The notes under the pieces are model-generated. The model was given only the letters and a program-made list of their open reading frames with translations. It ran no database searches and was not told the origin of the DNA. 64,000 nucleotides of DNA from Bradyrhizobium pachyrhizi (GTDB lineage: Bacteria; Pseudomonadota; Alphaproteobacteria; Rhizobiales; Xanthobacteraceae), in contig NZ_LFIQ01000027.1 of NCBI RefSeq assembly GCF_001189245.1, forward strand, positions 1 through 64,000, in the 5' to 3' direction. Shown in pieces: positions 9,408-18,726 of the stretch. How positions within the stretch are numbered: the stretch's first letter is position 1; every line of letters begins with the position of its first letter. The position numbers were made by a program, and so were the translations under genes.

Positions 9408-10442
9408 AACCAGCCCGGCAGCGTAAAGCGCTTTTGCGACCGACTCGAAATATTGCGACGGAACCGGATTGCCGAGTCTTGCTTTGCCGAGCAACTGACG
9501 CGTCAGGACGTCATCATCCACTATCTTGAGGCGCAGCGCCCGCGCCTCGCCAAGCAACTTGGAAGCAGCTTCGCCCTCCGCCCGACAGACCAGAACCGGC
9601 ACGCCGGTTTCGCCGCGAACATAGCGCAGCCCAATCAAAGCTGCGGACCCCTTCAGTATCAAGTTGGCGCGATTGACGCCAAGCGGACCCTCGTCCGCCG
9701 ACACCTGGCGCAGACGCCGGCGTTCACCCTTCACCTGCGGATTGCCTTGCTGTTCCTTGTTCTCGCGCTTGGCCTCGGTTTCGGTCATGCGCATCTCCTG
9801 CATGAACAACCAGCGCTGAATCAGAAGGTCGGCCAATCCGCCCACGAGAAAGGCCCCAGCAGCGATTCCTGCCAGCAGCTTGACCTCGCTGAAGACTATT
9901 GCGAGACAGCCGATGCCGCAGACAGGCAAGTACACCAGCGCTTTCCAGCTTGCAGTCACGGTGAGGAAAAAGCACGTCCCCAGGAGCATCACTTTAACCA
10001 GCGTCTTGCCAAGCTCGATGGCCGAACGTTTCGATGCGATCCGCTTCAAGCCTTTGATCGGATCCAGTTTCTCAAGTTGCGGTTTGAGCGGCTCCAAAGC
10101 AAACATGAAGCCGCCATTGGCCAGAACATTGGCCAGAAGGCCTGCTACCACGGCAGCCGCAAGCAATGGCCCGACCGCCGCAACCGAGAGTTCCAGTAAG
10201 CCGTTGAGTGCCTGCGGAACCGCACTCGAGAAGGGCTGCTGCTGCAGTTTGTCGATCAGCCGGACCGTTTCATGCCACTTGTCTTCGATCGCCCCCGCTC
10301 TCCACCACAGACAGGAAAAGCCGGCGCAGGCGCTGACCCCGCTCACCAGATCGGAGCTGCGCGCGCTCTGCCCTTTCTTGCGCGCATCGCGCAGCTTCTT
10401 GGGGGTCGGAGGAAGCTTTTTCTCCTCGCTCGCGCTGCTCAT
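9405..10442 (-). CDS. rhcU: Type III export-gate switch protein RhcU (SctU)
   Basis: 345 residues. It starts with the FlhB/YscU family signature ([18 protein letters not shown]), has four membrane segments between about residues 30 and 210, and a cytoplasmic domain with [21 protein letters not shown]. Last gene of the apparatus operon; its start overlaps the rhcT stop by 4 bases. In SctU/FlhB the NPTH loop is self-cleaved to switch substrate class. Here the equivalent position (residues 264-267, before [12 protein letters not shown]) reads KGSA, so the canonical autocleavage motif is absent. Confidence 0.92.
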   Translation of the reverse strand: MSSASEEKKLPPTPKKLRDARKKGQSARSSDLVSGVSACAGFSCLWWRAGAIEDKWHETVRLIDKLQQQPFSSAVPQALNGLLELSVAAVGPLLAAAVVAGLLANVLANGGFMFALEPLKPQLEKLDPIKGLKRIASKRSAIELGKTLVKVMLLGTCFFLTVTASWKALVYLPVCGIGCLAIVFSEVKLLAGIAAGAFLVGGLADLLIQRWLFMQEMRMTETEAKRENKEQQGNPQVKGERRRLRQVSADEGPLGVNRANLILKGSAALIGLRYVRGETGVPVLVCRAEGEAASKLLGEARALRLKIVDDDVLTRQLLGKARLGNPVPSQYFESVAKALYAAGLV

Positions 10443-11260
10443 TTCAAGAGCTTCTTGAAATACTCGAGCAGATTGTTCGAGGTGAGGATTTCAGCTCCCG
10501 CGTATTCGAGGAGATAGACGCTGTAGCTGACCATGATGACGCCGAAGGCCACATTCTTGATCGTAGGCGAAAGATCGTTCAGCTTGAGCTGCGATGCGAA
10601 GCGGCCGAGCATCATGACCGATATGTCGATCAGCAGCAGCAGAGCCAGCACCGGCCCGGCGACCAATAGCGTCGTGAGCATGATATGATCGAGAAGGGTG
10701 AGGCATTCCATTGCCCCTTGTTCCGTCACCGCAGGCAAGAACTGATACACGGGCCAGATCAGATAGCTGCCATAAAGGCTGCTCACCATGGTCTGGAGGC
10801 CGCCAACCAGAACGAAGATCGTGACCGCAGTGACACCGAAAAAAAGCCCGGTTCCCGACGCCTGGCTGTGCGTCGCAGGATCTTCCGCCGCGACCTGGCT
10901 TGAGATTCCTCGCTGGGTATCGATGATGTCGCCGACTGCCTGGATACTCCATAAGGGAATGCTGAGCAGGATCCCGAGCAGAAGGCCGACGAACACCTCC
11001 TTCAGACCGAGCATGGTGACGCTGACCAGACGCGTGTTCGGGTCCAGCGCTTGGAGGCCGAGTTTGATCTGCGCCAGACAGGGTAGTCCGATCGCAATCG
11101 TCAGGCTTCCGCGGATCAGGCTACTGATACGCGGTCGGGTAAAGACGGGAAGAACGAGCATGATGCCTAAGGCGCGGGCCGCGCTCAGGCCGGTTGCGGC
11201 GACAAGTTCGATTCCGCCCTGGACAAGAGCGTGCGCATCTGAGGGTGACAAGCCAGCCAT
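10439..11260 (-). CDS. rhcT: Type III export-gate membrane protein RhcT (SctT)
   Basis: 273 residues, polytopic membrane protein of the FliR/SpaR/YscT family. Signatures: [19 protein letters not shown] near the N-terminus, a conserved middle helix pair ([20 protein letters not shown]), the loop [12 protein letters not shown], and [22 protein letters not shown]. It forms the core export gate with RhcR and RhcS in the inner membrane. It follows rhcS by 10 bases and overlaps rhcU by 4 bases, indicating translational coupling. Confidence 0.93.
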   Translation of the reverse strand: MAGLSPSDAHALVQGGIELVAATGLSAARALGIMLVLPVFTRPRISSLIRGSLTIAIGLPCLAQIKLGLQALDPNTRLVSVTMLGLKEVFVGLLLGILLSIPLWSIQAVGDIIDTQRGISSQVAAEDPATHSQASGTGLFFGVTAVTIFVLVGGLQTMVSSLYGSYLIWPVYQFLPAVTEQGAMECLTLLDHIMLTTLLVAGPVLALLLLIDISVMMLGRFASQLKLNDLSPTIKNVAFGVIMVSYSVYLLEYAGAEILTSNNLLEYFKKLLK

Positions 11261-11270
11261 CCAAGCCCTG

Positions 11271-11546
11271 CTAGTATCTTGAGGTGAGTGCAGGAAACTC
11301 CCGGAAAATACGCTCGGCTTGTTCGATGAGTGGGGCGCTGAGCACCGGAGAAAACCCGGCGAGCACGGCGACGACGACCAGAAGCTTCACCGTCAGGGGC
11401 AAGGTTTGATCCTGGAGCTGGGTTGCCGCCTGGATGAGGCCAATGATCAATCCCGAGATGAGAGCTGCGAGGAGCGGCGGCAGAACCCAGATCATGAAAA
11501 GCACGAGCGATTGGCTCAGGTGCATGAGGATGCTGGCTTCGTCCAT
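11271..11546 (-). CDS. rhcS: Type III export-gate membrane protein RhcS (SctS)
   Basis: 91 residues, two membrane helices, FliQ/YscS family size and pattern: [20 protein letters not shown], then [19 protein letters not shown] and a second helix [17 protein letters not shown]. The glutamine-rich loop after the first helix is characteristic. Two bases separate it from rhcR. Confidence 0.93.
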   Translation of the reverse strand: MDEASILMHLSQSLVLFMIWVLPPLLAALISGLIIGLIQAATQLQDQTLPLTVKLLVVVAVLAGFSPVLSAPLIEQAERIFREFPALTSRY

Positions 11547-11548
11547 TG

Positions 11549-12214
11549 TCAGCCTCCCGGCGTCGCGTAGCTTAACACCAAGCCGTGCATGAGACGTGAC
11601 CAGCCGTCGATGGTGACGAACAGAAAGAGCTTGAAGGGGACAGATATTACCGTAGGCGACACCATCGACATCCCCATGGCCATCAAAATCGTCGTGACGA
11701 TCAGATCGATGGTGATAAAGGGAAGATAGAGAAGAAAGCCGATTTCGAAGCCGCGCTTGAGCTCCGAGATCAGGAACGACGGCACAAGAATGGCAAAATC
11801 ATCAGCCGTGGCGCTGCCGCGCATCTCTTCCGACCAGACATGCTCGGTCGAGGACAGGAAAAACCGGCGCTGCTCTTCATTGGTGAACTTCTTCAGATGG
11901 GCGCGCAGCGGCTCCTGCCCCTCCTTGGCGGCCGTCACCCAGTCATCAAACGTTTGGTAGCGAAGTTGCGGATCCGTCAGGCGCTTGTAGGTCTGCTCGA
12001 AAACCGGGGCGCTGATGAAGACGGTCAGGATCAGCGCAGCGCCGTACAGGACGATGTTAGGCGGTATCGACTGGGTCCCGAGGGCGTTGCGCACCAGGAA
12101 AAGAACAACCGAGACCTTTATGAAGGCGGTCGTTGTCACGACTGCGAAGGCGAGCAGGCCGAGGCCGACCGTGATCGCAAGAAGCGCGAGAATGCTGGGT
12201 TGAATGTCAGTCAT
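11549..12214 (-). CDS. rhcR: Type III export-gate membrane protein RhcR (SctR)
   Basis: 221 residues from the ATG at 12214, which overlaps the end of rhcQ by 8 bases; the frame runs open to 12430 antisense to rhcQ, but the family N-terminus is MTDIQPSILALLAITVGLG. FliP/YscR signatures: TTTAFIKVSVVLFLVRNALG, PPNIVLYGAALILT, and a C-terminal FEIGFLLYLPFITIDLIV with ILMAMGMSMVSPTVISVPFK. It is the main export-gate subunit. Length fits the family. Confidence 0.94.
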   Translation of the reverse strand: MTDIQPSILALLAITVGLGLLAFAVVTTTAFIKVSVVLFLVRNALGTQSIPPNIVLYGAALILTVFISAPVFEQTYKRLTDPQLRYQTFDDWVTAAKEGQEPLRAHLKKFTNEEQRRFFLSSTEHVWSEEMRGSATADDFAILVPSFLISELKRGFEIGFLLYLPFITIDLIVTTILMAMGMSMVSPTVISVPFKLFLFVTIDGWSRLMHGLVLSYATPGG

Positions 12215-13322
12215 TGACCGCCAACCTGCCGCGTAACCTGACGGCAAGTTCCTCGCCGATCCGCACGATATCGCCGCGGCCGATACGTTGGCCGTTGGCA
12301 AGGATATCGACGGGGCCGTCGAGCGGCCGGCCAAGTTCGAACACATGGCCTTCGTTGATGCTTCGCAAAGTTCCCAGCGGCATCGGCCAGCGGCCGCATT
12401 CGAATACGAGTGTGATCTCGAGAGCGTCAATATCGGCCTCGGAAGGGAGCTGCTGCGCTTCGGTTTGTGTCGTCATGTGTCCACTTTTCAGGGGGTGGGT
12501 TTGCAAGCGGAATGGCCCCCGCAGGACCAGCCGGTCGCCAGCAATCTCGGCAGGGGCCCACAATCGGTCGGCGGTGAGGATGACTCGGCCACGGGCTAGG
12601 GGAATTTCGTCCGGCAGCAGCGCATCGCCTCGCCGAGCTTGACGAACAAGGCCGATTGTGACCCGGAGCGAGCCAATCTCGCCTGCAACGATGACAGGGA
12701 GTTCAGAACCAAGCTTGGGCGTCTGTCGCGGCAATCGGCCAAGCAGTTCCCCAAGGGCGGTGAACGCGGGCGGAACTGGACCGTCCAGAGACGAGAATAG
12801 GAGCAGGCGCGCCTTGCTCGTGAGCAGACCATAGGCGACGTCGAATTCCAGGTATGGGCCTGATTTCGTCGCTTCATCGGTGCGGATAAGCTGCAAATGC
12901 CGCCGCATTAGTCTCTCCAGCGAGGACAGCAACGGTTCCAGCGCCAGTTCAAGGACCAGCGAACGCGTCGGCTCGGAAGGTAAGGTCAGGCCATTCTGCA
13001 CGGTCGCAATCAGCACTTCGGCAAGCGGACCAGGTAACGATAGGACGAGCTTTTCGCCGCCAGCATCAAAGACGCAGTCAAGCATCGATGTCTCAGGCGG
13101 CTCGACCTGCCAGACAAGCCGGTTCATACGCAGCGATAGCGGCTTATCACCGAGACGGCTTTGCAGAGGTCCGCGGAAAGCTGCGAACTCATTGAGCCAC
13201 GAAACCACAGCATGAGAGAGGGTCAGCGCCGGTCTGAATGGTGCGGATCCACCCGGCCTCTGTATCGCAGGCGGCGCCTGCCCATCACGGCACGTCCGCG
13301 CCGGCAAAGGAGAATCGGCCAT
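12207..13322 (-). CDS. rhcQ: Type III C-ring (sorting platform) protein RhcQ (SctQ)
   Basis: 371 residues, SctQ/FliN-FliM family. The C-terminal 75 residues form the SpoA domain (DIDALEITLVFECGRWPMPL, then ILANGQRIGRGDIVRIGEELAVRL). The longer N-terminal region is weakly conserved, as usual. It forms the cytoplasmic sorting platform that receives effector-chaperone complexes, together with NolU (SctK) and NolV (SctL). Its ATG shares one base with the stop of rhcZ and its end overlaps rhcR. Confidence 0.9.
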   Translation of the reverse strand: MADSPLPARTCRDGQAPPAIQRPGGSAPFRPALTLSHAVVSWLNEFAAFRGPLQSRLGDKPLSLRMNRLVWQVEPPETSMLDCVFDAGGEKLVLSLPGPLAEVLIATVQNGLTLPSEPTRSLVLELALEPLLSSLERLMRRHLQLIRTDEATKSGPYLEFDVAYGLLTSKARLLLFSSLDGPVPPAFTALGELLGRLPRQTPKLGSELPVIVAGEIGSLRVTIGLVRQARRGDALLPDEIPLARGRVILTADRLWAPAEIAGDRLVLRGPFRLQTHPLKSGHMTTQTEAQQLPSEADIDALEITLVFECGRWPMPLGTLRSINEGHVFELGRPLDGPVDILANGQRIGRGDIVRIGEELAVRLRGRLAVND

Positions 13323-13858
13323 CAGCTCGGCTCGCCTCCCCTTTGGGCGGGCGCGCCGCTCCGATAGCGAAGCAAGATCTCATCATCGGCTTCGATTTCC
13401 GCCGCGGCTTCAACATGAGCATTGGTGATGCGCTCAACGTCACGCCCGATCTCCTGCCATTTGTGGCACGCCGCCGAACGTTTGGCCCAAAGCGTCCGCG
13501 CCTCAAGGACCGCTGCCTCGGCTTGATCTTGAGCGGTGCGCGCCTCGTCAAGAACCCGCTGCGCCGCCGCGATGTCCTCTGTGAGCCGCCCGATGATGAG
13601 ATGATGGCGGCGCTCGAGTTCGCTGACGGATATCGCATCGGCCGATAACATCTTCCGATAAAGCTCAGTTTCGACCCTTGCACGGTGTCTTTCGGCATTT
13701 GCAAGCTGCTCCGAAGCTCGTTCGACGGCCTCACCTGCGACGCGGCGCTTGGTTTCCATGCTGGACAGTTCACGAAGGGCACTCCGCTCTCTCATGTCCT
13801 TCACGAGCCGCAATTTCGACTCCTGCACGAGATTCAGGTGGTCAGACGCGACATCCAT
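13322..13858 (-). CDS. rhcZ: RhcZ/Y4yJ, SctO-like coiled-coil stalk protein
   Basis: 178 residues, almost entirely alpha-helical coiled coil with high charge (VQESKLRLVKDMRERSALRE, then long EAVERA, ELERRHH and EARTAQDQ heptads). No membrane segment. Position directly after the ATPase gene matches SctO (YscO/FliJ), the stalk that links the ATPase hexamer to the SctV ring. Sequence is poorly conserved in this class, so the call relies on position, size and coiled coil. It overlaps rhcN by 25 bases. Confidence 0.8.
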   Translation of the reverse strand: MDVASDHLNLVQESKLRLVKDMRERSALRELSSMETKRRVAGEAVERASEQLANAERHRARVETELYRKMLSADAISVSELERRHHLIIGRLTEDIAAAQRVLDEARTAQDQAEAAVLEARTLWAKRSAACHKWQEIGRDVERITNAHVEAAAEIEADDEILLRYRSGAPAQRGGEPS

Positions 13859-15189
13859 GCGACTGTCTCCTCAAAGTTGCATGCCTCGTCCTGGCCCTGC
13901 CGCAGGAACGCCCGCAACTCCTCCATCGAGGCGATCGCCCGGTCGGTCAGCGGATCGGAGCCTTGCTTGTATTCGCCGACCTTGATTAAGAACTCCGCCT
14001 CCGCGTAGCGCGAGAGCAGATCACGAAAGACGGACGCCCCCTTTCGATGCGGCACAGACACGATCGCATCCATGACGCGGCTTCGGCTCGACAGCACGTC
14101 GATCGCCGGAAAATGCTCTCGCGAGGCCAGCGCGCGCGAGAGAATGATGTGGCCGTCAAGAATGCCGCGTGATTCTTCTGCGATTGGATCGCCCGTACCA
14201 TCACCTTCGACAAGTACGGTATAGAAGGCCGTGATGGAGCCATGCTCGCCCATGCCGGCGCGCTCCAACAGGCCCGGCAGCAGCGCAAAGACGGAGGGCG
14301 GAAATCCGCGCCGGGTCGGAGGCTCTCCTGCGGCAAGGCCAATTTCGCGCATCGCGCGGCTAAAGCGCGTCAAAGAGTCCATCATCAGGACGACGCGAAG
14401 TCCCTGATCACGAAAATACTCGGCAAGCGCCGTCGCCATATGGGCGCATTGTGCCCGCTCCATCGCCGAACGGTCGGATGTCTCAACGACGACGACTGAA
14501 CGGCGGAGCGCCTCGCCAAGATGACGCTCGATGAATTCACGCACCTCTCGGCCGCGTTCGCCGATCAGCGCGACAATCGTGACGTCGGCGGCTGCGCCTT
14601 TGACGATTTGCGACATCAGCGTCGACTTGCCGCAACCGGCGTCGCCGTAGATTCCGATCCGCTGGCCTTCTCCACAGGTCAGAAGCCCATCCAAGACACG
14701 AACGCCGAGCGGAAAAGGCTGTTCGATATCGCGCCGTTTCATGGGATTGGGGGCCCTGCCGCGCAGCGGGCGAGCCTCGCCAGCCTTGATTGGGCCCTTA
14801 CCATCGAGCGGGCGGCCAAAACTGTCGATCACGCGGCCGAGCAAGTCGGGGCCGACTGGCACTTCCTGCATTCGCCCGGTCGTGACGACTTCCGCCCGGT
14901 TGGACAACCCGACCATGTCGCCGATCGGCGTGAGTAACACCCCGTCCGGCAATAGCCCGATCACCTCGGCCTCGAGCGACCATCCGCTGCGGGGATCCCG
15001 CAAGAGGCATAGTTCCCCGACCCGGGCCTCCGGCAAGACGGCATGGAGCAGCGTGCCAATCGCCCGCGTGATCCGCCCCCGGACGGCACGCGTATCGATA
15101 TGCGTGGCGGAAGATCTTAAGGATGAGAGTGCGGCGTGGACAGCCCTCTCTTCAGCCGTGGCATCGTGGGTCGGTCGTTGCGTGGTCAC
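13834..15189 (-). CDS. rhcN: Type III secretion ATPase RhcN (SctN)
   Basis: 451 residues, FliI/YscN family. Walker A GDAGCGKST at about residues 184-192, Walker B VVLMMDSLTRFSRAMREIG at about 270, and the F1-type signature region PTRRGFPPSVFALLPGLLERAG. An N-terminal barrel with LGRVIDSFGRPLDGKGPI precedes the catalytic domain. The enzyme hydrolyses ATP at the cytoplasmic face to strip chaperones and unfold substrates. It overlaps nolV by 4 bases. Fully conventional sequence. Confidence 0.96.
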   Translation of the reverse strand: MTTQRPTHDATAEERAVHAALSSLRSSATHIDTRAVRGRITRAIGTLLHAVLPEARVGELCLLRDPRSGWSLEAEVIGLLPDGVLLTPIGDMVGLSNRAEVVTTGRMQEVPVGPDLLGRVIDSFGRPLDGKGPIKAGEARPLRGRAPNPMKRRDIEQPFPLGVRVLDGLLTCGEGQRIGIYGDAGCGKSTLMSQIVKGAAADVTIVALIGERGREVREFIERHLGEALRRSVVVVETSDRSAMERAQCAHMATALAEYFRDQGLRVVLMMDSLTRFSRAMREIGLAAGEPPTRRGFPPSVFALLPGLLERAGMGEHGSITAFYTVLVEGDGTGDPIAEESRGILDGHIILSRALASREHFPAIDVLSSRSRVMDAIVSVPHRKGASVFRDLLSRYAEAEFLIKVGEYKQGSDPLTDRAIASMEELRAFLRQGQDEACNFEETVAWMSRLTT

Positions 15190-15809
15190 GGCTCACCTTC
15201 CTGCGAAGACAGGCCAAGCCCCAGCCGAAGCGCGCGGAGTTGTGCGGCAAGTCCGAGATCGACATTGCCAAACTCGCTCCACAAAACGCATTGGTCCGCC
15301 GCCAGCGCCGGATCCGGCTCAATCCGGACCTTGGGCCGACCGTCCTGTCCGTTATAGGCGGCGAATTCCCTGGCAAGCAGATCGGCTTTCAGGGGGGATA
15401 CGTGAAGGTAAACTTCTGTGTTTTTGTACTTTTGCTCGATCGCATGACGAACACTGCGCACCAGCATCTCACCCGGATCAAAGGCGCCAATCAAATCGCG
15501 CACGATCTCAATGACCAGTTCGGGCAATTCCCGTTCCAAAACGGCCTTTCGCTGCGCGAGTTCGCAAGCAGCCTGCGCAATCAACCGCGCCATCTCCTCT
15601 GCGCCCGCCTTTACGCCCTCAGCATGGCCGCGCGCCCGCTCGCGCTCATATGCTTTGCGCCCCCAACTTCGAACGCGCTGGAGATGCCGCTCGGCAGTGG
15701 CCCGCGCGTGTACGGCGTCATGCCAGATCTTGAGCTCGGCCGCCGGAATCAGGGGGCCGAGCGGGCGGATCTGCGGCGCCACGGGCAGTGCTGGGACGTC
15801 GACTGTCAT
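15186..15809 (-). CDS. nolV: NolV/RhcL, ATPase regulator (SctL)
   Basis: 207 residues, FliH/YscL family: an N-terminal helical arm (ERHLQRVRSWGRKAYERERA), a central coiled-coil region and a C-terminal domain (SVRHAIEQKYKNTEVYLHVS, then ADQCVLWSEFGNVDLGLAAQ) that in SctL binds the ATPase. Overlaps of 4 bases with both nolU and rhcN suggest translational coupling. Confidence 0.9.
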   Translation of the reverse strand: MTVDVPALPVAPQIRPLGPLIPAAELKIWHDAVHARATAERHLQRVRSWGRKAYERERARGHAEGVKAGAEEMARLIAQAACELAQRKAVLERELPELVIEIVRDLIGAFDPGEMLVRSVRHAIEQKYKNTEVYLHVSPLKADLLAREFAAYNGQDGRPKVRIEPDPALAADQCVLWSEFGNVDLGLAAQLRALRLGLGLSSQEGEP

Positions 15810-16438
15810 ACCGCGGCAGCCTCCATCCCCAAATGGGAAACGACCAGGGAAAGCAGTGGAGCTGCGACACTGCGATGCTCAGCCGCGGGATTGTCCACGG
15901 CGGTCCCAATAGGCAGACGTAGAAGCACGCGGATACGGTCAAGCGCCGGAGCCTCGTCAAGCCAGGCGCCGAGACAGGCATGTCCATCGTGTTCAATGTG
16001 TCGCGACAACTGTTCCGGATCGGCAACGGGCGTCGTTGCAACCGCCGTGGATAGATGCCGGATAGCGAAGGCATGCGCTTCAGCACCGATCATCTCGACC
16101 AAAATCGAAAGATCGCGCTTTGAAACCAGCTTCAGGACGGAGCGTGCATGCCAGATACTGCCCGCGAGCAGGGCAGCCCGACGCGGATCATGTCCGAGCA
16201 GAAGGTCGTCGTTCCAGCCAGATCCGCTCACATCCACTTCGCTGCCGAGCAGCAGTTCGGCCAGTCTTGGCTGCAGCCTGGAACTCTGCTGTAGTCGGAG
16301 TAATGTCGAAGGCGACAGCAGCGGATCAAGACCCGCAGCAAAACGGCTCGGATGGATCGAGGCAGCAAACTTGCGCAGCCGATCGGAAGCTAGCGGGAAC
16401 GAACGATTGGGTTCGGTGGGCGATATTGATGCCGACAT
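15806..16438 (-). CDS. nolU: NolU, sorting-platform adaptor (SctK-like)
   Basis: 210 residues between rhcJ and nolV, the invariant place of nolU in rhizobial tts clusters. No membrane segments; mid-region LLGHDPRRAALLAGSIWHAR and MIGAEAHAFAIRHL fit the NolU family. SctK proteins link the sorting platform pods to the inner-membrane ring. Assignment rests on family resemblance and gene order. Confidence 0.82.
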   Translation of the reverse strand: MSASISPTEPNRSFPLASDRLRKFAASIHPSRFAAGLDPLLSPSTLLRLQQSSRLQPRLAELLLGSEVDVSGSGWNDDLLLGHDPRRAALLAGSIWHARSVLKLVSKRDLSILVEMIGAEAHAFAIRHLSTAVATTPVADPEQLSRHIEHDGHACLGAWLDEAPALDRIRVLLRLPIGTAVDNPAAEHRSVAAPLLSLVVSHLGMEAAAV

Positions 16439-16449
16439 GAGCGTCCGAG

Positions 16450-17325
16450 CTATGCCGCATCAGACGTGATCTTTTTACCAGCAGCCTGGACAGCGGGCAC
16501 ATTCGAACGCCTGCAGAACATGATCAGTTTGCGCGATGATTGCCCGAACTGACGAAGACGCGCGCCAAGCAACACATAAGATGCAATGACGAATGTGGCG
16601 CCGGCGCCCCCCACCCCGAGCGCAAGCCACGGAGTTGAAGCCGACTTTGCTGATTGAGCCGAAGCGGCTGCCGGCGGCGCCGGCTGCTCAAGTGGAGCCC
16701 GCTCAACCGGCACGAAGACCACCGCCACCTTGTCGTAAGACAGCCCTTCGATGCTGTTGGCGACCAGCATCTTGATCTGAGGCAACAGCGCCGAGAGCCT
16801 CGCATTCGAGCCATGCCGGATGAAAACCGACGCCGAAGACGGGGTCGCATCTTGCCGCAACAGATCGTTCTTCGGCAGAACCACGTGCACGCGGGCGGAA
16901 AGGACGCCATCGATATCGCTAATGGTGCGCGACAATTCTTCGCTCAGCGCATAAACGTAACGGGCGCGCTCCTCGATCGGGGAGGCAACGAGACCCGATC
17001 CTTTGAACACTTCGCCAAGATTCTTGAAAGATTGGCGCGGCAGCCCCTCAATATTTAGCAAGTCGATCGAATATGCGAGCTGCCTTTCCTCGACCTGGAT
17101 CGTGCTGGTTCCGTCCTTGGCGACAACACGAACGGCATCGATACCCTTGCCCAGGAGAAGCGCAAGCATCTCATTGGCCTCACGCTCCTGAATCTTGCTG
17201 TAGAGATCAGCCTTGCAGCCGATCAACGGAAGAAGAAGCGGCAGAGCAAGGCAAATGCGAAGCTGCCGCCAAGATTGACGACCGCCGTTGCCCCCGCTGC
17301 GCATCGCACCAGTCATCAACTTCAC
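16450..17325 (-). CDS. rhcJ: Inner-membrane ring lipoprotein RhcJ/NolT (SctJ)
   Basis: 291 residues with a GTG start directly after the nopB stop; an in-frame ATG lies three codons on. The lipobox LPLIGC gives a lipid-anchored Cys near residue 37. YscJ/PrgK signatures: ADLYSKIQEREANEMLALLL, then LEGLPRQSFKNLGEVFKGSGLV-type region and LSRTISDIDGVLSARVHVVL. A C-terminal membrane segment (LGVGGAGATFVIASYVLL) anchors it. It forms the inner-membrane ring with Y4yQ (SctD). Confidence 0.93.
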   Translation of the reverse strand: MKLMTGAMRSGGNGGRQSWRQLRICLALPLLLPLIGCKADLYSKIQEREANEMLALLLGKGIDAVRVVAKDGTSTIQVEERQLAYSIDLLNIEGLPRQSFKNLGEVFKGSGLVASPIEERARYVYALSEELSRTISDIDGVLSARVHVVLPKNDLLRQDATPSSASVFIRHGSNARLSALLPQIKMLVANSIEGLSYDKVAVVFVPVERAPLEQPAPPAAASAQSAKSASTPWLALGVGGAGATFVIASYVLLGARLRQFGQSSRKLIMFCRRSNVPAVQAAGKKITSDAA

Positions 17326-17844
17326 TCAGCCCGCCGATAGTAGCTTGTTCAGTGACGAGCTGACGGCACCGGTGCTTTTGGAGACGAGGGAAGCCTGAAC
17401 GGCCCCCCTGTAGACACCCCTCAGATTCACCACCATCGCATCGAAATCCGCATCCACCGGCTTAACCGCCGCATGCGCGCCGATGTCGACCGGTTGCAAC
17501 AGCGGCTGCGCGGCAGGTCCAGGCTGCATGCCGTTCGGCGCAGACCGCGCGCTGCCGGCCGCCGGAGCAACGGCATGGCTGTGGCACACGCTGGAAAGGG
17601 CTTGAAGGACGCGGTCGCCCGATGGACTCGCCAGCGTGCTCGCGCGCTGCACTTCCGATACCGTCGGAACCACTGCGGCTCTATCTGCAACTGATGAGGC
17701 GGCATTCTGATTGGAGGCCACTTGCCCAAGGGACTGCTCAAAGCGCGCCTGCTCGCCGGGAGCCGCCGGCGAGCAGGCATTGGAAAGACAGTGGGCTGGA
17801 CTGGGAGAGATCGGCGTTGCGCCTAACATCATATAAGGAGTCAT
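17326..17844 (-). CDS. nopB: NopB (NolB), secreted pilus-associated protein, copy 1
   Basis: 172 residues, alanine/proline/serine-rich, no signal peptide. The C-terminus SLVSKSTGAVSSSLNKLLSAG is the conserved NopB tail, nearly identical to copy 2 at 23603-24133. NopB is secreted by the type III system and found in its surface appendages. First gene of the apparatus operon, 62 bp downstream of a tts box. Comparison with copy 2 suggests translation may start at an internal ATG (17832), aligning the two N-termini. Confidence 0.9.
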   Translation of the reverse strand: MTPYMMLGATPISPSPAHCLSNACSPAAPGEQARFEQSLGQVASNQNAASSVADRAAVVPTVSEVQRASTLASPSGDRVLQALSSVCHSHAVAPAAGSARSAPNGMQPGPAAQPLLQPVDIGAHAAVKPVDADFDAMVVNLRGVYRGAVQASLVSKSTGAVSSSLNKLLSAG

Positions 17845-18726
17845 TGTGCTCGTTGATGAGACTAGGCGTTGTTGACCGATGAACGGATCAAGATCGTAGA
17901 TTGGTGAGCTGACGAAAACCTGACGAAAAACTGCGCTGGTTGCGTCCTCTAAAGATTGCGTTGACTTGCAAGCTGGAACGAAATTCCAGGTTGATTCTCA
18001 GGCGGAAGGCCTTCGGGAATGCTTGTCCCCCAAGATCCGAATGGAGAAGAGGGCTTCATTCGTATCACAGAGTAGCTGGACCCGACCCTTTAGCCCGAAG
18101 ACCCCTCTGAAGATCGACCCGCAGACTCTGGGGAAGATCGGACTACCCGCTAGCGACCATAGCCCGTGCCTCGGCAAGGACGGCGAAAACCTGACGAACG
18201 ATCACCAGTCCGCCCTCTTCTCGCTTTTGGCCTCTCTGCCTTGCGTTGTACGGGGCCGCGAAGCCTTTGGCCAAGATGCGTAAAGCTGTTCCGTCGGCCC
18301 TTCTCAAAAAAGGATGGCGAGCGTGCAACCCCTCCTTCCCAAGCCGCATCGCAGGCCTCGATGCAAGCAGCCTCGACATCGATTACGTCCTGCACCTCAA
18401 GCGAACGCAACTTGGGCTTGAGTGCATTTGCGCATCGGCACGTCAACGGACGCAGTTTTCTTCGATCGGTTGCCCTATACCGCGCGTCTCCGCTCATCCC
18501 GCCGAGAGCCTTGTGATAAGCTCTGATACCGGTGGAACCGTTAAATGGTGCTCACCGCCTCCAATTTGGCCGATCGATGCCGAACCCGATGCCCACCCAT
18601 CATAATTTCGAGCGGCGTAAATCATGCCACTGATGTCCGCTGCGCCCCCCGCAAGCAGCGGCGGAGCCTCCTTTCGCGAACGCCCGGGATGTACGAGCGG
18701 ACGCACCAAAGCGCTGTTCCGGCTGC
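17845..18726. other. Gap between nopB and nrdB with a second tts-like site
   Basis: About 0.9 kb without a credible gene. Apart from the nopB tts box it holds a degenerate partner at 18178-18197 (minus strand TCGTCAGGTTTTCGCCGTCC) that keeps the left 14 bases of the nopB box. This looks like a remnant of a duplicated nopB promoter, consistent with the second nopB further along. The other frames here are serine/arginine-rich shadows. Confidence 0.45.
17907..17926 (-). promoter_or_regulatory. tts box of the nopB-rhcU operon
   Basis: On the minus strand it reads TCGTCAGGTTTTCGTCAGCT, against the published consensus TCGTCAGCTTNTCGAAAGCT: the left half is intact except one base, the right half has TCAGCT for AAAGCT. 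It lies 62 bp upstream of nopB, the usual distance. TtsI would activate the whole apparatus operon from here. Confidence 0.75.

Noticed and set aside
9057-10199. Long plus-strand frame of 380 codons
   Set aside because: Antisense to rhcU and crossing the dispersed repeat; composition is typical of a shadow in high-GC DNA.
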